From positions 1,984,001 to 2,048,000 of the forward strand of contig NZ_CP100404.1 in NCBI RefSeq assembly GCF_024218775.1: 64,000 nucleotides of DNA, given 5' to 3'. Both the position numbers and the translations under genes were made by a program. Shown here piece after piece: positions 27,191-35,148 of the stretch. Position 1 is the first letter of the stretch. Each line of letters opens with the position of its first letter. The DNA comes from Haloarcula marina (GTDB lineage Archaea; Halobacteriota; Halobacteria; Halobacteriales; Haloarculaceae). The notes under the pieces are model-generated. The model saw only the letters and a list, made by a program, of their open reading frames with translations. It was not told where the DNA came from and did not search any database.

Positions 27191-27249
27191 GAATCATTTC
27201 GTATTTTTTATCCCTACTATGGAAGCAGTAGTAATCTTTATAATGATTC
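27191..27249. promoter_or_regulatory. Inverted-repeat region upstream of glpK
   Basis: An 8-bp perfect inverted repeat, GAATCATT (27191-27198) and AATGATTC (27242-27249), brackets a smaller one, CTACT/AGTAG (27214-27218 and 27227-27231). The 128-bp gap is A/T-rich and must hold the end of the fusion transcript and the glpK promoter. The half-site AATCAT is shared with the palindrome at 24350 in front of glpA, which hints at a common regulator. A GGAGAG ribosome-binding site lies 9-14 nt before glpK. Confidence 0.45.
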
Positions 27250-27316
27250 ACTATATTGTTTACTCATAAGGCGGGGTCTTGGATAAACAAGGTCCGCCCA
27301 TACGGAGAGAACACCA

Positions 27317-28849
27317 ATGGCAGACACATACGTCGGTTCGATCGACCAGGGGACGACTGGAACGCGTTTCATGGTCTTCGACCACAGCGGGCAAGTCGTA
27401 GCGAACGCATACGAAAAACACGAGCAGATTTATCCGAATCCGGGGTGGGTCGAGCACGACCCTATCGAGATTTGGGAGAACACCAAGAAAGTCGTCCAGC
27501 GCGGATTGGAGGACGCAGACCTCGACGCCAGCCAACTCGAAGCGCTCGGTATCACAAATCAGCGCGAGACGACTATCGTGTGGGACAAGGAGAGTGGCAA
27601 GCCGGTCCACAACGCGCTCGTCTGGCAGGACCGCCGGACGACGGACCGCGTCGAGGAGATTCAGGAGGCGGACAAAGTCGAGTGGATTCGTGAGAAGACC
27701 GGGCTGGAAGCCGACGCGTACTTCTCGGCCACCAAGACCGAGTGGATTCTCGACAACGCCGAACCGCTGAAGATGGAGGCCTCGCGCGGCGAGGACCTTC
27801 ACGACCGTGCGGAAGCGGGCGAACTCATGATGGGGACCATCGACGCGTGGCTCATCTACAACCTCACCGGCAACCACATCACTGACGTGACCAACGCGTC
27901 CCGGACGATGCTGTACAACATCCGGGACCTCGAATGGGACGACGAACTCCTCGAAGAGTTCAACGTCCCCCGTTCGATGGTGCCGGAGGTCCGACCGTCC
28001 TCCGACGAGGACTACTACGGCCACACGGACGCCGACGGCTTCCTCGGCGAGGAGATTCCCGTCGCTGGCGCGCTGGGCGACCAGCAGGCCGCGATGTTCG
28101 GCCAGACCTGTTTCGACGAGGGAGACGCGAAGAACACCTACGGGACCGGTTCGTTCTACCTGATGAACACCGGGAACGAGGCCGTCGAGTCCGACCACGG
28201 ACTCCTGACCACTATCGGCTTCCAGATGTCCGGTGAACCCGTCCAGTACGCGCTGGAAGGGTCCATCTTCATCACCGGCGCGGCAATCGAGTGGCTCGAA
28301 GACGTCGACCTCATCAACAACGCCGCACAGACCGCGGAACTCGCCCGGTCCGTCGACTCGACGGACGGGGTCTACATGGTTCCGGCCTTCACCGGCCTCG
28401 GCGCGCCGCACTGGGACGGCCGCGCACGCGGCACCATCGTCGGCATGACGCGCGGCACGCGCAAAGAACACATCGTCCGTGCGACGCTCGAATCCATCGC
28501 CTACCAGACCCGCGACGTGGCCGAGGCGATGGAGGCCGACTCCGGCGTCGAACTGACCTCGCTTCGCGTCGACGGCGGGGCCGTCAAGAACAACTTCCTC
28601 TGCCAACTCCAGTCCGACATCATCCAGACGGACATCGCCCGTCCGGAAGTCGACGAGACGACGGCGCTCGGGTCCGCGTACGCCGCGGGTCTGGCCGTCG
28701 GCTACTGGGACACCGTGGACGAACTCCGCGACAACTGGCAGATCGACCGCGAGTTCAGTCCCGAGAAGAGCGCCGACGAAGTCGACAAACTCTACAGCCG
28801 CTGGGACGACGCCGTCGAGCGCTCGCTGGACTGGGCACAGGAGGAATAA
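27317..28849 (+). CDS. glpK: Glycerol kinase
   Basis: A 510-residue FGGY-family kinase that phosphorylates glycerol to sn-glycerol 3-phosphate, the entry step of glycerol use. The phosphate-binding start GSIDQGTTGTRFMVFD (about 6-21), the family signature region YFSATKTEWILDN (about 135-147) and the C-terminal DGGAVKNNFLCQLQSD (about 418-433) are present. Full length for the family. The membrane protein follows 3 nt after its stop, so the two are cotranscribed. The product is the substrate of GlpABC and the presumed ligand of the adjacent chemoreceptor. Confidence 0.96.
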   Translation: MADTYVGSIDQGTTGTRFMVFDHSGQVVANAYEKHEQIYPNPGWVEHDPIEIWENTKKVVQRGLEDADLDASQLEALGITNQRETTIVWDKESGKPVHNALVWQDRRTTDRVEEIQEADKVEWIREKTGLEADAYFSATKTEWILDNAEPLKMEASRGEDLHDRAEAGELMMGTIDAWLIYNLTGNHITDVTNASRTMLYNIRDLEWDDELLEEFNVPRSMVPEVRPSSDEDYYGHTDADGFLGEEIPVAGALGDQQAAMFGQTCFDEGDAKNTYGTGSFYLMNTGNEAVESDHGLLTTIGFQMSGEPVQYALEGSIFITGAAIEWLEDVDLINNAAQTAELARSVDSTDGVYMVPAFTGLGAPHWDGRARGTIVGMTRGTRKEHIVRATLESIAYQTRDVAEAMEADSGVELTSLRVDGGAVKNNFLCQLQSDIIQTDIARPEVDETTALGSAYAAGLAVGYWDTVDELRDNWQIDREFSPEKSADEVDKLYSRWDDAVERSLDWAQEE

Positions 28850-28852
28850 CGG

Positions 28853-29929
28853 ATGGTTTCCGGTCTGCTCCTTCAGATTCCGATATTCGGCGTCGAGGTG
28901 CCGCGGTTCATCGCGCTCCTCCTCGCCGCGTTCGCGGGCGGTGCGTTCGGGGCCGCAATCGGCGCGCTCCCGGCGTTCTGTTTCACCGGGTTCATGGTCA
29001 TCGCCGGTGAGGCGGTGAACATCCTCGTCGCCGAACTCGGTTCGGTACTCGACATCGCTGGCGGCGAAATCGGCGTCGGCGTCACCGGTTCCATCGCGTT
29101 CGGTCCGGTCTTCGGGCCGCACATCTCCTTCGCCGCCGGTGCCGCTGCGGCAGCCTACGCCGCGAAAAACGACGGCCTCCCGGAACCGAGCGACGGAGAC
29201 TATCACCCTGCGAAGGACATCGCCTACGCGCTGGGTACCCGCCCGGACATCCTCGCCGTCGGCGGCGTCTTCGGTATCCTCGGTCTGCTGATTACCCGCG
29301 TCTCCGCGGGTATCGGCGCGCCGTGGGACCCCATCGCCATCGCCGTCGTCCTCTCGGCTGTCGTCCACCGCCTCGTCTTCGGCTACCCCATCATCGGGGC
29401 TGGCAGCAACAACCTGCTGGACATGACGCCGTTCGAGAAGGGCGAAGAACGCGTCGCCGCCGACGGCGGCACGGTCCAAGCGACCCGCCTCGCGGTCGAA
29501 CCGTGGCTCCCCCACCAGTACAAGTGGGCTAACGTCGCCATGATCGGCCTCGTCGCCGGTCTGCTCGGCGGCTGGATAGCTATCGTCACCGGCAGTGCGT
29601 TCCTCGGGTTCGGTATCTCCGCGGCGTCGCTGACGTTCCTCAACCTCGGCGTCGAGAAGATTCCGGTCACGCACCACATGACCCTCCCGGCGAGTACGGC
29701 CGCACTGGCCGTCGCGCCGATGGCTGGCGAACCGACGATGATCATCGCCGCGGCCGTCTTCGGTATCCTCGGCGCACTGGTCGGCGAAGTCGTCCAGCGC
29801 ATCTTCTACGCGCACTCGGACACTCACTTCGACCCGCCCGCAGCGGCCATCGTCGTCTGCACGTTCATCATCGCCGTGCTGTTCCTGGTGGGCGTGTTCC
29901 CGACGGCGGTCTGGATTCCGCTGCCCTGA
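28853..29929 (+). CDS. Polytopic membrane protein of the glycerol operon, candidate glycerol channel
   Basis: A 358-residue very hydrophobic protein with about eight to ten helices rich in Gly/Ala, a central cytosolic or external loop (about 187-225) and a terminal hydrophobic helix. It does not show the paired NPA motifs of aquaporin-type GlpF. A similar gene follows glpK in other haloarchaea and has been proposed as a glycerol facilitator (my recollection; no direct evidence here). It starts 3 nt after glpK. A CTTTTT run at 29937-29942 just after the stop may end transcription. Confidence 0.7.
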   Translation: MVSGLLLQIPIFGVEVPRFIALLLAAFAGGAFGAAIGALPAFCFTGFMVIAGEAVNILVAELGSVLDIAGGEIGVGVTGSIAFGPVFGPHISFAAGAAAAAYAAKNDGLPEPSDGDYHPAKDIAYALGTRPDILAVGGVFGILGLLITRVSAGIGAPWDPIAIAVVLSAVVHRLVFGYPIIGAGSNNLLDMTPFEKGEERVAADGGTVQATRLAVEPWLPHQYKWANVAMIGLVAGLLGGWIAIVTGSAFLGFGISAASLTFLNLGVEKIPVTHHMTLPASTAALAVAPMAGEPTMIIAAAVFGILGALVGEVVQRIFYAHSDTHFDPPAAAIVVCTFIIAVLFLVGVFPTAVWIPLP

Positions 29930-29985
29930 CAACAGCCTTTTTACTACCAACTTCCCATCTCGGGTAGACACTATTCGCACAGGCT

Positions 29986-31161
29986 ATGGATCTCGAAGCG
30001 CGAATCAAACGACGCAGACGCCGGAACGGGGCACCGCGACTCGTTCAGGACTACGACTCGCTGTCGCCGGTGACCCACATCGACGAACCGGCCGACCGCG
30101 GGCCAGTGCTCGAGCAGTTGCTGGACCACTTGGACCCGGTGTTCGACGGAAACCTCCCGCCGAACGCGTACGTCCACGGCCCGATGGGGGCGGGGAAATC
30201 CGCCGTCGTCACGGCGCTGTTCTCCCACCTGAACCAGTTACCCAACGAGACGCGGGCCGTCATTCACACGACGACCCGCGCACACTCACCCACGTCCCCG
30301 GCGTTCGTGTACGTCGACGCGAGGAAGACGACCAGCGAGTTCGCGTTCTACCACGCCGTCTTGGACGCACTCGTCGAGGAGGCGGTCCCGGAACACGGCA
30401 TCGGTACGTCGACGCTCCGCCAACAGTTGCACGAGCGACTGGGGCATTCCCGTGCCGGTGTCGTCGTGGCCGTCGACCACGTCGGCGAATCACGTAGTAC
30501 AGACGAAGAAACACTCGTAGAGCTGTTCGCGGGCCTCCCGAGTAACGTCAGTTGGCTCGCTATCGGTCGGACGCCGCCACCGGAGACGACGCTGACGGAG
30601 TACACTGCCGACTCGATTCACGTCGACCGCTACCAGCGGCAGATGCTCGTCGACGTGCTGATGACGCGGGCATCCGTCGGCCTCGCACAGCAGGCGTTGG
30701 ACCACGGCCTCGCCCGCCGTATCGCTGAATGGGCGGAGGGCAACGCCCACGACGCCCTCGTGGCGCTGTTCATCGCGACGGAGTTCGCCAGCGACGCGGG
30801 ACGAAACCAGTTGACCGAGGGCGACGTGGAGGCCGCAATCGACGAGATTCCGGCCCCCTGTGTCTCGCTCGGCATCGTCCTGTCGCTGCCAGCCAACAGG
30901 CAGTCGGTGTTACGCGCACTCATCGACCTCGGGCCGGACGAACGCTCGTCGGTCACCGCGACCACGGAGGCAATCGGCGGTCGCTCCTCGGTGGACCTCT
31001 CGCCGGGGACGGTCAAACGCTTCCTCTACGAGATGGCCGAAGCGGGCGTCGTAGAGCGCGTGCAATCGACCGCACAGAAGGGACAGGGACGGCCCCCGAG
31101 CCGGGTCGTCCCGCGCTTCCCGCCGACGGCGTTCCGTCGGCTCTACGACCTTCGGCAGTAG
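29986..31161 (+). CDS. Orc1/Cdc6-like AAA+ ATPase with degenerate Walker B
   Basis: A 391-residue protein of Orc1/Cdc6 architecture: basic N-terminus (IKRRRRRNG), the HIDEPADRGPVLEQLLDHL segment, Walker A GPMGAGKSA (about 65-73), AAA+ lid domain and a C-terminal winged helix (about 300-385). Walker B reads VVVAVDHVGES, so the catalytic Glu is His, and the sensor-1 region LAIGRTPPPE lacks the usual Asn/Asp. No ORB-like origin repeats are visible in the short gaps on either side. It may be an orphan regulator or DNA-binding protein rather than a replication initiator. Confidence 0.8.
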   Translation: MDLEARIKRRRRRNGAPRLVQDYDSLSPVTHIDEPADRGPVLEQLLDHLDPVFDGNLPPNAYVHGPMGAGKSAVVTALFSHLNQLPNETRAVIHTTTRAHSPTSPAFVYVDARKTTSEFAFYHAVLDALVEEAVPEHGIGTSTLRQQLHERLGHSRAGVVVAVDHVGESRSTDEETLVELFAGLPSNVSWLAIGRTPPPETTLTEYTADSIHVDRYQRQMLVDVLMTRASVGLAQQALDHGLARRIAEWAEGNAHDALVALFIATEFASDAGRNQLTEGDVEAAIDEIPAPCVSLGIVLSLPANRQSVLRALIDLGPDERSSVTATTEAIGGRSSVDLSPGTVKRFLYEMAEAGVVERVQSTAQKGQGRPPSRVVPRFPPTAFRRLYDLRQ

Positions 31162-31201
31162 CGACGCGTCGTCGCTTTTCAGAACGGTACCCAGCGACCG
31201 C

Positions 31202-32173
31202 TCAGCGTGCCTTCGCGGGGTCGCCGGTCCCCTCGGTGAGCGCCGAAGCGAGTGCGCCGCGAACCACCACGTCGTCGCCGAGGTTCGTCAACTGGATGTC
31301 GGGGATGTTCGACATCACCATGTCGTCTAAGCGCTCGCGTATCGGGTCGAGTACTTGCTCGGGGTTGTTGATGGCGACGGCGCCGCCGACGTAGACGACC
31401 AGCGGCGCGTAGGAGTGGACGATGTTGGCAACGCCGATGGCGTTCCAGTGACAAATCTGTTCGAGGACGTGGGAAGCGAACTCGTCTTCGCCAGCGTACT
31501 CGAACACGTCGGCCGCGTCGAACCCTTCGGTGTTGATGGGCAGGGCCGTGTCGACGGGGTCCTCGCGGTGGAGTTGGGTCGCGTAGCGCGGGATGTTCTC
31601 GCCCGAGCAGTACGCCTCCCAGTGGCCGTCGTGTCCACATCCACAGGTCATGAAGCCGTGCGGGTCGATGGTGAGGTGGCCCACTTCGCCAGCGTTACCG
31701 TCCCACCCGCTGAGGATGTTTCCGTCGACGGCGACGCCAGCACCGACGCCCGAGGAGATGGTGAGATACACCATGTCGTCGGGGTTTCGGTCCGAGTAGT
31801 AGCGTTCGCCGATGACCCCGGCGTTGGCGTCGTTGTGGAGATACACCTCGCCGGTCCCGAGCAAGTTCTCGACGGGACCGGTCAGCGGAATCCGGTCGAT
31901 AGTGTCGGGGAGGTTCGCGGGGTTCTCGACGATACCCTCGGCGAGGTCCAACGGGCCGAACGAACCGATGCCCGCCGCCAGAACGTCGGTCGGTTCGATG
32001 TTCGCGGCGTCACAGGCCTCGCGAAGCGCATCGAGGACTGCTTCGGTCACCGCGATGCCGTTGGGCCCGCGTGGTGTCTCGCGTTTGTACGACGCAATCG
32101 GCGTTCCTGACGCGTCGCCGATGACGGCGCGGATGTGTGTCGCACCGAGGTCGACCCCAGCGTATGCGGCCAT
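31202..32173 (-). CDS. ROK-family glucokinase
   Basis: A 323-residue sugar kinase of the ROK family, most likely ATP-dependent glucokinase. The phosphate-1 motif is GVDLGATHIRAVIGD (about 6-20); HNDANAG and the glycine-rich SSGVGAGVAVDG follow. The ROK zinc motif reads CGCGHDGHWE, with the third Cys replaced by His, still a possible zinc ligand. TTAAT-type TATA sequence (about 32201-32208, minus) lies about 30 nt before the ATG, suggesting a leaderless transcript. It is next to pyruvate kinase and KDG kinase, fitting sugar breakdown. Exact sugar not proven. Confidence 0.85.
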   Translation of the reverse strand: MAAYAGVDLGATHIRAVIGDASGTPIASYKRETPRGPNGIAVTEAVLDALREACDAANIEPTDVLAAGIGSFGPLDLAEGIVENPANLPDTIDRIPLTGPVENLLGTGEVYLHNDANAGVIGERYYSDRNPDDMVYLTISSGVGAGVAVDGNILSGWDGNAGEVGHLTIDPHGFMTCGCGHDGHWEAYCSGENIPRYATQLHREDPVDTALPINTEGFDAADVFEYAGEDEFASHVLEQICHWNAIGVANIVHSYAPLVVYVGGAVAINNPEQVLDPIRERLDDMVMSNIPDIQLTNLGDDVVVRGALASALTEGTGDPAKAR

Positions 32174-32230
32174 GTTGATGGGAAGGTCGCTCTTCCGCTA
32201 CTTAATTGCACATATTCGACGCCAGCCGTG

Positions 32231-33988
32231 TTACCGTTCGTCGCTCAACTGCTCGCGACCGACGGCCTCCTCGTAGATGACGCCGCGTTCGGCGTCGAGC
32301 GTGATAATCGAGCCGTCTTCGACGCCGTCGAGGCGCGCGTCGGAGACCATCGGTATCGACAGTTCGCGCGCGATGATGGCGGCGTAACTCGTCAAACCTT
32401 CGTGGGCGTCGACGATGCCGCCAGCGCGACTCGTGTCGCCGATGAACTCGCCATCGAAGTTCTCGGGGACCGCGAGAATCGCGCCATCTGGCGCGTCGGT
32501 GATGTCCCCGTCCTCGACGTGGAACACCGGACCGGTGACGAGGCCCTCGACGACCGACCGCCCGTTCGCGACCGTTTCGGCGGCGACGTGGACCTTCAGC
32601 ATGTTCGCCGTGTTCATGCCTTCCAGTTCGGTCATCATCCCCGAGAGGACGACGACGGTGTCGCCGCCCTCGGCAGCCTCCGTCTCCAAGGCCGACTGCA
32701 CAGCGTTCTGGATGATGGCGTCGGCCCCGTCGGTAGTGTAATCGGTCGTGACGGGCGTGATGCCCCACGAGAGCGCGAGTCGACGACGGACGCGCTCACT
32801 GGGCGTCGACGCGACGATGGGGATAGACGGACGGTACTTCGCGGCCTTGAGCGCCGTGTAGCCGGATTCGGAGGCGGCCACGACGGCCGACGCACCGATG
32901 TCCCGAGCGAGGAAGCGAGCGGAACGCGCCAAGGCGTCGGTCCGCGTCCCACCGGCAGTGGGGACCCGTTGTTCGCGCGACTCGGCGTACTCTTCGCTCT
33001 GTTCCACGTCGCGGACGATGCGGTCCATCGTCTCGACGACGCGAGTCGGATGGTCGCCGATAGCCGTCTCACCGGATAGCATCACGGCGTCGGTGCCGTC
33101 CAGGACGGCGTTCGCCACGTCCGAGGCCTCCGCGCGAGTCGGCCGCCGGGAGTGAATCATCGAGTCGAGCATCTCCGTCGCGGTGATGACCGGCACGCCC
33201 GCCTGGTGGCACTTGCGGATGATGCGCTTCTGGATGATGGGCACATCTTCCAGGGGACATTCCACGCCGAGGTCGCCGCGGGCGACCATCACGCCGTAGG
33301 CGGCCTCGATGATGGAGTCGAGGTTCTCGACGGCCCCGGCGCGTTCTATTTTCGCGATAACGGGGATGTCGACGCCGCGGTCCTCTAAGGCCTGATTTAT
33401 CTCGTAGATGGCGTCGCCGTCGCGGACGAAGGAGGCGGCCACGAAATCAGGTTCCATCTCGGCGGCCACGTCGAGTTCCTGTTCGTCGTTCTCGGTGATA
33501 GTCGGCAGCCCCAGTTCGACGCCGGGGACGTTGACGCCCTTCCGCGCCCCGAGTTCGCCGCCGTTCTCGACGTGAGCGAACACCACGTCGTCCTCGACGC
33601 GTTCGACCGTCGTCTCGATGCGACCGTCGTCTAAGAGGACCCGGTCGCCCGACTCGACGCTCGTAATCGACTTCGAGAGGCCGACTTCCTCGGGCGTCGC
33701 CTCGTCGCCGACGACGAAGCGAACCGTCGTCCCCTCTTCGAGTTCGATTGGCTTTCGGATGGGGGCGGTGCGGACTTCGGGACCGGGCATGTCGAGCATC
33801 GACGCCACGGGCGAGTCGACGGCCTCGTCGACCTCTCGAATCCGTTCTATCATGGTCCGGCGGTGTTCGGGCGAACCGTGGCTCGCGTTGAGTCGCGCGA
33901 CTGACATACCGGCCTCCGCGAGCGAGGCGATATCCTCGACTGACTCGGAGGCCGGGCCGAGGGTACAGACTATTTTCGCGCTACGCAT
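32231..33988 (-). CDS. pyk: Pyruvate kinase with C-terminal PEP-utiliser-like domain
   Basis: A 585-residue pyruvate kinase converting PEP and ADP to pyruvate and ATP. It starts MRSAKIVCTLGPAS, the family N-terminus. KIERAGAVENLDSI (K and E ligands), ARGDLGVECPLEDVP and TATEMLDSMIHSRRPTRAE follow. The extra C-terminal ~100 residues resemble the phosphohistidine domain of PEP synthase, but the active His is Tyr in GLTSYAAIIAREL (about 525-537), so it is structural or regulatory. I chose the ATG at 33988; GGAGG (plus-strand 33997-34001) is 8 nt upstream. Confidence 0.94.
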   Translation of the reverse strand: MRSAKIVCTLGPASESVEDIASLAEAGMSVARLNASHGSPEHRRTMIERIREVDEAVDSPVASMLDMPGPEVRTAPIRKPIELEEGTTVRFVVGDEATPEEVGLSKSITSVESGDRVLLDDGRIETTVERVEDDVVFAHVENGGELGARKGVNVPGVELGLPTITENDEQELDVAAEMEPDFVAASFVRDGDAIYEINQALEDRGVDIPVIAKIERAGAVENLDSIIEAAYGVMVARGDLGVECPLEDVPIIQKRIIRKCHQAGVPVITATEMLDSMIHSRRPTRAEASDVANAVLDGTDAVMLSGETAIGDHPTRVVETMDRIVRDVEQSEEYAESREQRVPTAGGTRTDALARSARFLARDIGASAVVAASESGYTALKAAKYRPSIPIVASTPSERVRRRLALSWGITPVTTDYTTDGADAIIQNAVQSALETEAAEGGDTVVVLSGMMTELEGMNTANMLKVHVAAETVANGRSVVEGLVTGPVFHVEDGDITDAPDGAILAVPENFDGEFIGDTSRAGGIVDAHEGLTSYAAIIARELSIPMVSDARLDGVEDGSIITLDAERGVIYEEAVGREQLSDER

Positions 33989-34109
33989 CGGCCTGTCCTC
34001 CGGGGAAAAACGATAGTGAACTCGCACTTCGGTGAATCATACTGAAGCGTACTAAGCCGGGGGATAAGAATCTTGTCGGATGTCGCAGAATTATCCCGCG
34101 GTTCGGCGA

Positions 34110-35069
34110 TTATCGGGATATCGCTTCGGTGTCGCCTTCGATGACTTCGCGGACTTCCGCTGGTGAGACGACGGCGATGTCGCCCGGGACCGAACGTTTC
34201 AGCGCGGCCGTCGCCGCGCCCCACGCCAGCGCTTCGGGAACGGACTCGCCCGCGAGGTACTGCGAGAGGAAACCGCCCACGAAGGAATCTCCCGTGCCGA
34301 CCGGGTAGGCGTTCGACGCCTCGAAGGTCGGTTGCTCGTAGACGGTGTCGTCTTCGAGCGCGAGAGCGCCCTTCGAACCCCGGGTGACGACGGTCACGTC
34401 GAAGCCGTAGTCGTCCGCAAGTCCGCGGGCGACGGACTCGGCGTCACCGGTTCGGCCGAGTACCGTCTCGGCGTCGCGGCGGGCGGCGACGAGCACGTCG
34501 ATGTCGGGGAACAGCTCGGTCAGGACCGACTTCGCCGTCGCGGGGTCCCACAGTTTCGACCGGTAGTTGAGGTCGAAACTCGTCACGGTGTCGGCGTCCT
34601 GCGCCATCGAGAGGACCTCCGCGGTCGTCGTTTCGAGGGTGTCGGAGAGCGCGGGAGTGATACCGGTGGTGTGGAACCCGGTGGCGTCCGCTATCGTTTC
34701 GGTCGGGAGTTCTCCCGTCTCGGCGGTGGTCACGCTGGCGTCGGCCCGGTCGTAGATGACCTCGTTGCCGCGGGGCTTCTGTCCCTGTTCGAGGTAGTAG
34801 GTCCCCTGTCGGCCCGCTTCGGGGTCGTCCCAGACGATGTCGGTGTCCACGCCGTGGTTCCGGAGTTCGCCGACGACCCGACGGCCGACGGGCGAATCGG
34901 GCAGTTTCGAGGTCCAGACGGCGTCGAGGCCGAGTCGCTGGGCGGCGACGGCGACGTTCGACTCCGCTCCGGCGGCCCGAACGATGTACTGGTCGGCGGT
35001 CTCTAATCGCTCCTCGTCGGGTGGAGAGAGCCTGAGCATCGTCTCTCCGAATGTGACCAGGTCTGTCAT
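34110..35069 (-). CDS. kdgK: 2-keto-3-deoxygluconate kinase (PfkB family)
   Basis: A 319-residue PfkB sugar kinase. The N-terminal [12 protein letters not shown] and the Gly-rich [16 protein letters not shown] are typical of KDG kinases. The C-terminal catalytic motif is [17 protein letters not shown] with the base Asp. In haloarchaea KDG kinase feeds the semi-phosphorylative Entner-Doudoroff pathway and takes the products of aldonate and uronate dehydratases, several of which are in this window. A TATA-like ATTTATACC (35092-35100, minus) is 27 nt before the ATG. KDG versus another 2-keto-3-deoxy acid cannot be separated. Confidence 0.88.
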   Translation of the reverse strand: MTDLVTFGETMLRLSPPDEERLETADQYIVRAAGAESNVAVAAQRLGLDAVWTSKLPDSPVGRRVVGELRNHGVDTDIVWDDPEAGRQGTYYLEQGQKPRGNEVIYDRADASVTTAETGELPTETIADATGFHTTGITPALSDTLETTTAEVLSMAQDADTVTSFDLNYRSKLWDPATAKSVLTELFPDIDVLVAARRDAETVLGRTGDAESVARGLADDYGFDVTVVTRGSKGALALEDDTVYEQPTFEASNAYPVGTGDSFVGGFLSQYLAGESVPEALAWGAATAALKRSVPGDIAVVSPAEVREVIEGDTEAISR

Positions 35070-35148
35070 GTGCCCACCTCGTCGCCCGCTCGGTATAAAT
35101 CCCTGAGAGACGCGTCGGCCGCCGGATTCGAAACGGTGACCGCGGCGA

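Noticed and set aside
27260-29980. A 906-codon open frame on the minus strand over glpK and the membrane protein
   Set aside because: It is antisense to two well-recognised genes. Such shadow frames are common in GC-rich haloarchaeal DNA, and its product has no recognisable motif.
29930-31201. Replication origin beside the Orc1/Cdc6-like gene
   Set aside because: The flanking gaps are only 56 and 40 bp and contain no repeated ORB-like G-rich elements or long AT-rich unwinding block.
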